Shown here: positions 1 through 6,786 of the stretch, piece after piece
How the letters are laid out: the number at the start of each line of letters is the position of its first letter
How positions within the stretch are numbered: position 1 is the first letter of the stretch
Notes under the pieces: generated by a model
Told to the model about the DNA's origin: nothing
What the model saw: the letters and a program-made list of their open reading frames with translations, nothing else
The model's database searches: none
DNA from: Candidatus Heimdallarchaeota archaeon
GTDB taxonomy: Archaea > Asgardarchaeota > Heimdallarchaeia > Heimdallarchaeales > Kariarchaeaceae
Direction: 5' to 3'
Length of the DNA: 7,035 nt
Assembly (NCBI GenBank): GCA_030668165.1
Contig: DAOUUM010000153.1
Coordinates: 1-7,035, forward strand
Position numbers and translations under genes: made by a program

Positions 1-152
1 CATATACCCTCAACTATTAATATTTTATCAGAATATGTTTCATCATTTTCATCAAGGGTAAAAAGGAGCAGTGTCAATAATAAGGCAAGAACAAGCATTA
101 TCCACTTGTTTGCTAGCCTCGCTATTTTGTTGATCCATTGATCAAATATCAT
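1..152 (-). CDS. N-terminal fragment of a membrane protein, probably RND/MMPL-type exporter
   Basis: This reading frame starts at an ATG (150-152) and stays open for 50 codons to the window edge, so the gene is truncated by the window. The predicted N-terminus begins MIFDQWINKIARLANKW and is followed by an uncleaved-looking hydrophobic segment at about residues 17-33, rich in Leu. A polar stretch with acidic residues (DENDE) then begins, as for an extracytoplasmic loop. A short amphipathic start ending in a basic/Trp boundary, one membrane span, then a soluble domain is how RND-superfamily (MMPL/SSD-like) exporters begin, and archaea commonly carry these. The family call rests only on that resemblance, so any other N-terminally anchored membrane protein is possible. 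The frame is open upstream to a stop at 219-221, but the only in-frame alternatives are TTG codons. There is no Shine-Dalgarno site. A TATA-like box lies about 26 nt upstream. Confidence is good that it is a gene and modest for the family. Confidence 0.62.
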   Translation of the reverse strand, partial: MIFDQWINKIARLANKWIMLVLALLLTLLLFTLDENDETYSDKILIVEGI

Positions 153-174
153 GGATGTCAATAATTGTTCTTGA

Positions 175-182
175 CAAATAAA
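175..182 (-). promoter_or_regulatory. Putative archaeal TATA box for the truncated membrane-protein gene
   Basis: On the minus strand the sequence reads TTTATTTG, centred about 26 nt upstream of the ATG at 152. That spacing would place transcription start at or very near the start codon, consistent with a leaderless mRNA and with the lack of a Shine-Dalgarno site. The 104-bp gap between the racemase stop and this start shows no hairpin plus T-run that would mark a terminator. In AT-rich DNA such a box can occur by chance. Confidence 0.3.
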
Positions 183-256
183 GATTTCTTGTAATAGAAT
201 CAATTGTGCATTAATAATTTAATTCATGGCTTATACTATCTGAATAATAGTTTTTA

Positions 257-1393
257 TTAGAATTTTATTCCAAGGGATCTTGTGGTGTACTGCATGATTA
301 CATCCTCCCGGACCATTGCACCCAGTCCTTTGGCAGTGGGAACTTGTATGAAACCATTCTCATCAACCTCAACCTTTGGTTCTATGATATCCTGGGCATA
401 ATACCTATCACTTCCGGACGTATCTCCAGGAATATTGAATTCAGATCTCGATTGAAAATGCAGATTATGAAGTCTGCCAATACCGGTTTCCAGCATGCCT
501 CCACACCAGACGACATCTTTTCCACCTATCTCAGCAATTTCTATTGCATTGGCAAATCCTCCCACTCTTCCAGGTTTGATGTTGATAATCTTACAGGTCT
601 CATATTCCAATGCCACCCGGGCATCATGGGGACTGTGTATTGATTCATCCAGACAAACAGGAGTGCTCAGCATGGTTTGTAGTTTCTTGTGATCAAGCAT
701 GTCATGATAAGCCAAGGGTTGTTCAATCATCATCATCTCATATCTATCCAGATCCTTCAGAACTTTGATATGATGATCGGATAGTGAATATGCGGAATTG
801 GCATCCACCATCAGTTTGATATCCCCAAATTCCTGTCTTATCCTCTTGACTGCATTCACATCCCAACCAGGTTCAATTTTAATCTTGATCCTCTGATATC
901 CCTTATCAATAAAAGATCCAATTCTTGCAATTAGTTTATCCAGATCTGTTTGTATTCCGATAGAAACACCTGTGGGTATCTGAGTTTTGCTACCTCCATA
1001 TAATTTACCTAGTGAGACATTTTCCTGTTCAGCAAATAAAGACCATACGGAAGCCTCAATACCCCCCTTTGCCATTTCATGACCTCTGACACTATCCCAG
1101 TTGCCTAGAATATCTTGAATTGTGGGTGAATTGTTTGATTTAAGCAATTCTTGTAATAATGGCAGTAAAAAGTCTCTTTGGATATGCCATGCGGTTTCAT
1201 TGGTCTCAGAACTATAGCCCGGAGTTTTGGAGATTGTTGTCTCTCCCCAGCCAATCTTACCCTCTGAATCGGTAATTTTCACCAGGATTGAGTAGGTGCT
1301 CTTCTCAACTCCAAAAGACGTTCTGAATGGATGAACCAATGGCATCTCAACCTCGATTAATTCAACGGATGATATTGTATTTCTAAGCTTCAT
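257..1393 (-). CDS. menC: N-succinylamino acid racemase / o-succinylbenzoate synthase (enolase superfamily)
   Basis: This cytosolic, metal-dependent enzyme belongs to the muconate-lactonizing subgroup of the enolase superfamily. Its 378 residues are near full family length. The N-terminal capping domain carries the PLVHPFRTSFG and GWGE signatures (about residues 18-50). The barrel has the full catalytic set: general acid/base KIK (K170, K172), metal ligands D197 (in VDAN), E224 (in IEQP) and D249 (in LDES), and the second catalytic lysine K273 (in NIKPGRVGG), followed by GGMLETGIGR at 298-307. R276, three residues after K273, fits the arginine typical of the NSAR/OSBS subfamily, which favours racemase ability. 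Members convert SHCHC to o-succinylbenzoate for menaquinone, racemise N-succinylamino acids, or both. The adjacent GNAT gene ends one base before this ATG, supporting the racemase pathway. A clear AGGAG site fixes the start. Tandem TAA stops end the gene. The symbol menC is the customary family label, not proof of a menaquinone role. Confidence 0.93.
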   Translation of the reverse strand: MKLRNTISSVELIEVEMPLVHPFRTSFGVEKSTYSILVKITDSEGKIGWGETTISKTPGYSSETNETAWHIQRDFLLPLLQELLKSNNSPTIQDILGNWDSVRGHEMAKGGIEASVWSLFAEQENVSLGKLYGGSKTQIPTGVSIGIQTDLDKLIARIGSFIDKGYQRIKIKIEPGWDVNAVKRIRQEFGDIKLMVDANSAYSLSDHHIKVLKDLDRYEMMMIEQPLAYHDMLDHKKLQTMLSTPVCLDESIHSPHDARVALEYETCKIINIKPGRVGGFANAIEIAEIGGKDVVWCGGMLETGIGRLHNLHFQSRSEFNIPGDTSGSDRYYAQDIIEPKVEVDENGFIQVPTAKGLGAMVREDVIMQYTTRSLGIKF

Positions 1394-1394
1394 T

Positions 1395-2261
1395 CTATTT
1401 TTCTCCTAATTTAAATTCATAATAATTTATGCGTATACCATTGATGACAAAGGAATGGTAATCATAAGCTTTCCAACCCTGTTCAAAGTATTTTACACAT
1501 AATTCACGGAATTTTATTCTCCAATCCATTGCGATTTCCAAGTTTTCTTGTTTTAGTTTCTGAAAATCTGATGGAACCTGTACCGAAAAACTATTGGAAT
1601 ATTCTGCCTCGATCTCAATCCATGATGAATCCTCGATTTTATTTATCGGAGGACTTCTACTGAACAGTTCAGACTGATCAATCTGATCGATTTGCTGGTT
1701 ATCCATCCGGCTAGCCACTCTCTCATCACGGATGTTCCAATTCACCAAAAATCTATCTGTGGGCATACCCTGATATATTCCCGCCCCTTCAGTTGTAGCA
1801 TCTCCATAAAAATCAGTATAATAGGTGGAACACTCCACTCCCAATTTTGAAAAATTAAGATATGCATTATTGGCAAGTAGGGGATCAACAGTCCAATCAA
1901 TTAGATTGATATTATGCTCCGATTCCAGTGCGATATTTCTATGAGCAATCTTTAATTTGTATCCAACTCCTCTACCCTGCCATTTTCTTAGAGTGGCCAT
2001 CATATGGCTATAATGAGCGTTTGGAAATTGTGGATATGCATAGATGAATCCAACAACTGTATCATCAGGATCGATAGCTATGAGGACCACACCAATTTTA
2101 GATACGGCTTTAGTCTCAAATGTTGGCACTATTCCAAGATCGTCCATTTGCCATGCATCTCGCTGTACATCAACTATTCCATGAATCTCTTCCATTGTTT
2201 CCACTGGTCTAATGCTAATATCATCGATAGTGTATTCCACGATATTCGTGAATTTTATCAA
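1395..2261 (-). CDS. GNAT-family acyltransferase, COG3375-like, partner of the NSAR/OSBS enzyme
   Basis: This is a predicted cytosolic GNAT acyltransferase of 288 residues. The fold is visible in order: a first strand at ISIRPVE (16-21), helix and VQRDAWQ (32-38), a strand at VVGFIYAYP (69-77), and HMMATLRKWQGRGVGYKLK (86-104). The last contains the acyl-CoA pyrophosphate-binding signature Q/R-x-x-G-x-G/A as QGRGVG (95-100). IDWTVDPLLANNAYLNFSKLG (121-141) is the typical late GNAT segment. The C-terminal 100 residues are less characteristic. Homologues often sit beside NSAR/OSBS genes; in Geobacillus such a GNAT was shown to succinylate D-amino acids before racemisation, so the same role is inferred here. 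The listed start is TTG. A GTG at codon 8 (2238-2240) keeps the whole first strand and is a credible alternative; neither has a Shine-Dalgarno site. The gene ends TAG, one base before the racemase ATG. The exact acyl donor and substrate cannot be read from sequence. Confidence 0.85.
   Translation of the reverse strand: MIKFTNIVEYTIDDISIRPVETMEEIHGIVDVQRDAWQMDDLGIVPTFETKAVSKIGVVLIAIDPDDTVVGFIYAYPQFPNAHYSHMMATLRKWQGRGVGYKLKIAHRNIALESEHNINLIDWTVDPLLANNAYLNFSKLGVECSTYYTDFYGDATTEGAGIYQGMPTDRFLVNWNIRDERVASRMDNQQIDQIDQSELFSRSPPINKIEDSSWIEIEAEYSNSFSVQVPSDFQKLKQENLEIAMDWRIKFRELCVKYFEQGWKAYDYHSFVINGIRINYYEFKLGEK
1403..1407 (-). promoter_or_regulatory. Shine-Dalgarno site of the racemase gene
   Basis: The minus strand reads AGGAG, 9 nt before the ATG at 1391-1393. 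It lies within the last codons of the GNAT gene (Leu-Gly-Glu-Lys-stop), so ribosomes finishing GNAT can reinitiate here. It supports the chosen start and cotranscription of the two genes. Confidence 0.75.
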
Positions 2262-2285
2262 TTTTTTAGATTATTCTTAGAGAGT

Positions 2286-2297
2286 AATATTATTGAG
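2286..2297 (-). promoter_or_regulatory. Possible promoter of the GNAT-racemase pair; copy of a 12-bp repeat
   Basis: The minus strand reads CTCAATAATATT in the 43-bp gap between the winged-helix gene and the GNAT gene. Its AT core is centred about 30 nt upstream of the TTG start, the right distance for an archaeal TATA box with a near-leaderless transcript. The same 12 bases occur upstream of the helicase gene at 6755-6766. No T-run terminator for the upstream gene is visible in the gap, so read-through from the helicase unit is also possible. Confidence 0.33.
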
Positions 2298-2304
2298 TGC
2301 TATC

Positions 2305-4020
2305 TTAGTCATAATATTCAGAGTATAATTTTTCGAAGATAGATTCCATCCTCCACTCGTAGAAGGGTTCAATCTTGGGTATTTTGATAATATTTTTATC
2401 CAGTGTAAAGTTTAATTGTCTACCATGTATCCTTAGACTCTTGAATTTATCACCTTTGGGAATTTTTCGATTACCCACATAATATGCTTTGCTTGCAGCT
2501 GCACGTTTAATTGCAGGATGTATGGATGATTTGTCTCCCAAATCAAATATCTCAATATCATTTTCTTTTGACCATTGTTGGTACTCATCCGCCTCATCGA
2601 TCTTCCCGACTAAAATATTAGGTGTCACGTAAGTTACCTTGGTGTTCAATTCCTCCAATAATTTTTTAGTTATTCTTAATCTGTTGAATAACCATTGCTG
2701 TGAATCTCGACGATTATGTTTCATCAAATCCTCCACATCAACCACCAAATTGTCAATTTCTGGAATTATTTCTACAAGGCATTTGTATTTTACCAGATGG
2801 CTTAGATTGGCTTTATAATCACTGATTTTTGTGTTTTGTGATAATTCATTGTTCATCCTCTGCCATACCTCAAACCCACTATCCCGGTTAAATCCACGTC
2901 TGGAGGATCGGGCATGAAATCTTCCAGATTCCAAGGCGATTTTTGATAGATCATCCTCCTCCTCAATTGCTCTGAGTTCAATAATCATTGTAAGTTTCCA
3001 ATCGCAATTGGGGATGTCCAGTGAGACCTCTGTTCTTGTCTCTGCAATCAGTTCGGGACTGCTTTTACTGATAAGCAATAACATCTCCAAATCGCATTCA
3101 AAAACCCATGTAACCTTGTCTCTTGACAGGGTAAGTCCATCACGAATTACAGATTTGACCATATTGAATGTTTCAGATATTGCATCAACCACCAAGTCAT
3201 GTATATTATCATAATCAGGTAATTCGTCAATTAGCTCGGAATTCCACTGGGGATTGATCCACCTATCAAATGATCTGGAGGTTAAAAATACATTATATCT
3301 TGATTTCTCAAATGATAATTTCTTATCCTTAGGTTCCATTGCCACCCAGTACTGGGCATTGGTTACCTCTTTGCCCTCCGATACAGTCTGCATGTTGATC
3401 TGCTTGGGTATTATATGATCTGCAGATTTATTGCTTGCGGTTAGATTAAGTACCTGACTTACCAATTGTGGAGTCATCTGGATCTTATCATATCCCTCTT
3501 GCTGAAGTCCAACGGATCCTTGGTAAACTGAAAATGGCTTTCCTGTAAGAACCAATTCTAAATCTAGTATCTCACTGACTGATTTTTTATTTGTTGCCAG
3601 TGCATTTTCACCGGTAGGGGTTATCTCAAATTGTTTGATGTATTGCCGATCAAGAATTCTCTTGGTTTTTGGGTTCTCCCATTCATTTCCGAATTCCCCT
3701 CTTAATCTTTCCATATTCTGGTTCAGTATGGAGCCATCAAATTCAGATAATTTAATGAGTTGATTTTTTGTTAGTTTATCTAAAGTTGGTTCTATCATAC
3801 TGATCTCCAATCCTGAAACCACACTCACCTCGATCCGGGTTATTTTGCTCATACTCTTTGTCAAGGCAAGTATGAGTTGTTCAATAGCCTCAAGATTGGT
3901 TCTTACCTGGGTATCAACATCAGTGATCTTGAAGAGTCCAACAGGGGTATACTGATACAGTAATATATTGGTTGAGAACTTGTGGTTTTTCGTCCAATTT
4001 CGTATGGTCTGGGAGATCAT
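2305..4020 (-). CDS. Unrecognised protein with N-terminal winged-helix-like region, coupled to the helicase
   Basis: I do not recognise this 571-residue protein as a named family. Residues about 43-142 look like a winged helix: a helix at EAIEQLILALTKSM, a turn and helix at RIEVSVVSGLE, a probable recognition helix at SMIEPTLDKLTKNQLIKL, and a wing ending in YIKQFEITPTGENAL, reminiscent of MarR/ArsR-type domains but with an inserted charged loop at about 95-125. The middle has an acidic run (EEEDD, 353-357) followed by an Arg-rich segment, GRFHARSSRRGFNRD (366-380), that could touch nucleic acid. The C-terminus (455-516) shows an alternating strand-helix pattern weakly suggestive of a PLD-like half-domain, but no HxKx4D motif exists. 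There is no signal peptide or membrane segment, so it is probably cytosolic. Its ATG overlaps the helicase stop as ATGA and has a very strong Shine-Dalgarno site, implying stoichiometric coupling with the helicase. It may be a DNA- or RNA-binding adaptor or a divergent effector; this is inference. Confidence 0.88.
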   Translation of the reverse strand: MISQTIRNWTKNHKFSTNILLYQYTPVGLFKITDVDTQVRTNLEAIEQLILALTKSMSKITRIEVSVVSGLEISMIEPTLDKLTKNQLIKLSEFDGSILNQNMERLRGEFGNEWENPKTKRILDRQYIKQFEITPTGENALATNKKSVSEILDLELVLTGKPFSVYQGSVGLQQEGYDKIQMTPQLVSQVLNLTASNKSADHIIPKQINMQTVSEGKEVTNAQYWVAMEPKDKKLSFEKSRYNVFLTSRSFDRWINPQWNSELIDELPDYDNIHDLVVDAISETFNMVKSVIRDGLTLSRDKVTWVFECDLEMLLLISKSSPELIAETRTEVSLDIPNCDWKLTMIIELRAIEEEDDLSKIALESGRFHARSSRRGFNRDSGFEVWQRMNNELSQNTKISDYKANLSHLVKYKCLVEIIPEIDNLVVDVEDLMKHNRRDSQQWLFNRLRITKKLLEELNTKVTYVTPNILVGKIDEADEYQQWSKENDIEIFDLGDKSSIHPAIKRAAASKAYYVGNRKIPKGDKFKSLRIHGRQLNFTLDKNIIKIPKIEPFYEWRMESIFEKLYSEYYD

Positions 4021-6743
4021 AGCATTTCCTCCTCCATTGCATGTTTAATTAATCCCTTCTTCTTACAATAAATGGCCAGATTTTTTAATACGGGAGCTGG
4101 TTTTACTCTCAAACTTGAGAAGAAATGGGCATTACCCACGATTAGTAGGTTTTGTTTAGCTCTTGAGAGACTAACATTAACACGCTGCAGATTTTTTAGA
4201 AAACCAATCATACCCTTGTTATTGCTTCGAGTAAGACTAAGAATGACTATACTCTGTTCTTGTCCCTGAAACCTATCAACAATTGATACTCTGATTCTGA
4301 TAGGTTTACCAACAACATTGTATCTCCAGCCCCTATCTCTTTCAATCTCATCAATAGTTCTTAATTTTCTATTAATCTCTCTTGATTGTCCCGCATAATA
4401 TGTAATAACACCTATTGTCATGGGATTATCGTCTGAATATCCCAATGATTCCACATCTAAGGTGGTTAGTGTACTTACTATTTCAGCGATTACCTCGGCT
4501 TCTGGGGTGTTATAGTAACCCTTGTATCTACCTGGAGTTTCATAGTGATTATTCAGCATCTCAGTGCTGATGAAGGCCATGGGATCTGAGATCTTTTTTA
4601 TTCCTAATGAGGGAATTGCGGGTAGTTCCAAACCATGAGCAGCTGCTAATTTTGATGTTTTAAGCTGACCAACATATATTTCATTATCCAAGAAATCCGC
4701 CAATATTTTGGGCATTCTGTGCTGTACCAATAGGCGTGCATTCCTACTGGGATCTAGTTGTTTAAGAAAATAATGGAAACAACTGCCTAATGCAAGATTT
4801 ATCATTTCCTCAACAGATTTAATATGCTTTCTCTTTGAATTAAACAGCTCTACAATTCTTTTCCAATGATATTCAACCTGACCATCCTCAAGCGCATGTA
4901 ATTCCTCATGATATCTTCTCAAACTGCCAATTAGATTATTCGTCCTGTCATCATAGATTTCAGGAGTATCATTTTCTTTCAAGGCTTCGTTATCCAATTC
5001 CACAGATTCATCTATTTCCTTGAAAAACCTTTGAACATATATCCTTATTTCCTGCTCATTTACATATGGAGGCAGCTGTCTGTGGTCTCCAACCAGTATC
5101 CATTTTTTGGCACGGACTGCTGGTACCAAAAATTCCATCACGGTAGCCTTACTTGCCTCGTCAATTATCAGTACATCAAAGTCAATTGGATTGTCTTTTG
5201 GAGGTTCAAATCTTGCGATACCAATAGTTGTACCACAAATCAGATTAGCCTGATTGATGGCAAGATTTTCCATATATCGGTACCCCTTATCCTCCATACT
5301 CTCGGTGAACCTATTTTGGGCTCCAGATATATCTTTATCCTTTCCTTTTGCCTTGATATGAGATGGTAATGCAGATGAGAGCGAATTTGCCTTGTTCTTC
5401 AAGCGATATTTGTCTAAATTTTGGTCCATATAAGCCCTTCCACCGACTCTGACTGCAGAAATTCCCTTGATGTCAGTGGTTCGTTCTAATACATTATCTA
5501 CTGCCACATGTGTTGGGGCACACATGATCACTCTTCCACCATTGGAGATAACATGTCTGATTATCTCTACGATGACTGTGGTTTTCCCGGTACCGGGTGG
5601 ACCATGAATCAATGCCACATCATCTGTTGCAAGTGCCATATCTATTGCCACCGCCTGGGGTTGAGATTCTAAATTATCATGAGATATGTCCTTGTTAAAA
5701 TATGTTCTGGCTTCACTAGTAACAGGTGGTAATCCCCAGGGTCTGATCAGTACATCAGCCAGTCTTGCATGTGTGGATAAGCCTCGCCCCTTTAATTGCT
5801 TAATAGCATTCCATTTCCTGCGATTACTTGCCATATCTCCCTCTAAAATTAATTGGCCCTTCTCTGGCCATTCTTTCATCCTAAATTTGTCATTGAAGAT
5901 CAATAAACGCTCAAATTCATCGTAATCTGTAACTCTGGCAGAATAAAATTGCTTTCTCTTCTCCCTGGAAATTGGAACTACTGAATTACCTCCCTCTGTA
6001 ATCTGTCGAGGTGGATCCTCAATCTCGAGATATCCACGATCATCTCCGTTTTTTACCTCTCGCTTTGTGTAATTACATTTTGGCCTAAAATCAGGATTTC
6101 TTATGGATAATCTCTCATTATAGAGAAAATTCTCAAAGGGTTGAAATGCATAGTCTAAAAATCGTCTGTAAGAGGCATCAAATTCCACCTTGTATTTATT
6201 TTTCATAACAACGATCACATTAAAAATCAGTTTAGCCATTGCTTTTGAATAACTATTTGGGGCTTGTCTATTAATAGGTGTAAATCGAATGGGTAGGGGT
6301 GAATCAGATAGACTTTGATGTGATTGCCTTGATGGATCTACCACATAAACAGTGATTAGTAACCATCGTTCATCTTTATCCAGCCACTTGAATATTCCCC
6401 CAACTGATTTAGTTTCAAGTTTGACTATTAATTCATCATATCTTAGAAGTTCATTGGTATATTCTTCTAGAACTTTTTCCTGGGCTGAGAATGTATCATC
6501 CTTCTTCACATGCTCCGGTAGTTTCAACTCCTCTCTTCCATCCTGAAAAACAATTTTAGGTGTACCAGAAAACTCGCTGATATCGAGTTTCATACTACTC
6601 AGTATCTCATTGGCCTTATGGGTCACAAGGACACCAATTTCCAAATAACTCTGACTCCTAGGCATCAATCCCTTGTTTACTTGGGTCCCAGAGACTTCCT
6701 CGCTTATATAATCCACAATTTTCTTATACGACAAATCAATCAC
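4017..6743 (-). CDS. UPF1-like superfamily 1 DNA/RNA helicase (AAA_11/AAA_12 type)
   Basis: This 908-residue protein is a predicted 5'-to-3' SF1B helicase/ATPase with every motor motif intact: a Q-motif region at ESQPQAVAIDMAL (359-371), Walker A GPPGTGKTT (381-389), motif Ia APTHVAVDNV (409-418), Walker B IIDEAS (526-531), motif III VGDHRQLPP (551-559), motif IV VQHRMP (673-678, arginine finger R676), motif V VDRFQGQEQSIVILS (822-836) and motif VI NVSLSRAKQNLLIVG (856-870). Residues 1-250 match nothing I recognise. About 255-330 may be the 1B barrel of Upf1-type enzymes. The stretch between motifs III and IV is about 110 residues, longer than usual, charged and probably helical. The start is a GTG without a good Shine-Dalgarno site; an in-frame TAA at 6759-6761 limits extension, and the next ATG is codon 27. 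The gene ends ATGA-overlapped with the winged-helix gene. RNA and DNA substrates are both possible. The family is sure; the pathway is unknown. Confidence 0.95.
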   Translation of the reverse strand: MIDLSYKKIVDYISEEVSGTQVNKGLMPRSQSYLEIGVLVTHKANEILSSMKLDISEFSGTPKIVFQDGREELKLPEHVKKDDTFSAQEKVLEEYTNELLRYDELIVKLETKSVGGIFKWLDKDERWLLITVYVVDPSRQSHQSLSDSPLPIRFTPINRQAPNSYSKAMAKLIFNVIVVMKNKYKVEFDASYRRFLDYAFQPFENFLYNERLSIRNPDFRPKCNYTKREVKNGDDRGYLEIEDPPRQITEGGNSVVPISREKRKQFYSARVTDYDEFERLLIFNDKFRMKEWPEKGQLILEGDMASNRRKWNAIKQLKGRGLSTHARLADVLIRPWGLPPVTSEARTYFNKDISHDNLESQPQAVAIDMALATDDVALIHGPPGTGKTTVIVEIIRHVISNGGRVIMCAPTHVAVDNVLERTTDIKGISAVRVGGRAYMDQNLDKYRLKNKANSLSSALPSHIKAKGKDKDISGAQNRFTESMEDKGYRYMENLAINQANLICGTTIGIARFEPPKDNPIDFDVLIIDEASKATVMEFLVPAVRAKKWILVGDHRQLPPYVNEQEIRIYVQRFFKEIDESVELDNEALKENDTPEIYDDRTNNLIGSLRRYHEELHALEDGQVEYHWKRIVELFNSKRKHIKSVEEMINLALGSCFHYFLKQLDPSRNARLLVQHRMPKILADFLDNEIYVGQLKTSKLAAAHGLELPAIPSLGIKKISDPMAFISTEMLNNHYETPGRYKGYYNTPEAEVIAEIVSTLTTLDVESLGYSDDNPMTIGVITYYAGQSREINRKLRTIDEIERDRGWRYNVVGKPIRIRVSIVDRFQGQEQSIVILSLTRSNNKGMIGFLKNLQRVNVSLSRAKQNLLIVGNAHFFSSLRVKPAPVLKNLAIYCKKKGLIKHAMEEEML
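4028..4035 (-). promoter_or_regulatory. Strong Shine-Dalgarno site of the winged-helix gene
   Basis: The minus strand reads GGAGGAGG, 7 nt before the ATG at 4018-4020. It is embedded in the final codons of the helicase gene (the Met-Glu-Glu-Glu run). It is the strongest ribosome binding site in the window and confirms both the start and tight translational coupling. Confidence 0.85.
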
Positions 6744-6749
6744 TTTAAT

Positions 6750-6766
6750 CTCAAAATATTATTGAG
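6750..6766. repeat. Short inverted repeat overlapping the helicase 5' region
   Basis: On the minus strand this reads CTCAA-N7-TTGAG, a perfect 5-bp inverted repeat ending 6 nt before the GTG start. Its left part is the same 12-mer (CTCAATAATATT) found upstream of the GNAT gene. The closing GAG is the only weak Shine-Dalgarno-like element for the helicase. It could be an operator or an mRNA hairpin that limits initiation, or chance in AT-rich DNA. Confidence 0.3.
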
Positions 6767-6768
6767 GG

Positions 6769-6777
6769 TATATTATC
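6769..6777 (-). promoter_or_regulatory. Putative TATA box of the helicase operon
   Basis: The minus strand reads GATAATATA, centred about 30 nt upstream of the GTG at 6743. This is the expected distance for an archaeal TATA box if the mRNA starts at or just before the start codon. It sits between the inverted repeat at 6750-6766 and the hairpin at 6787-6807, which makes those repeats candidates for regulator binding. No transcript data support it. Confidence 0.35.
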
Positions 6778-6786
6778 CAAATATGA

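Noticed and set aside
2262..2304. Possible transcription terminator after the winged-helix gene.
   Set aside because: The gap contains no stable hairpin or T-run on the minus strand; the run of six T is on the plus strand only.
2305..6743. Identification of the helicase pair as the Mokosh or DISARM antiphage system.
   Set aside because: The partner lacks an HKD phospholipase D motif, the helicase shows no kinase domain, and no DUF1998 or methyltransferase gene is present.
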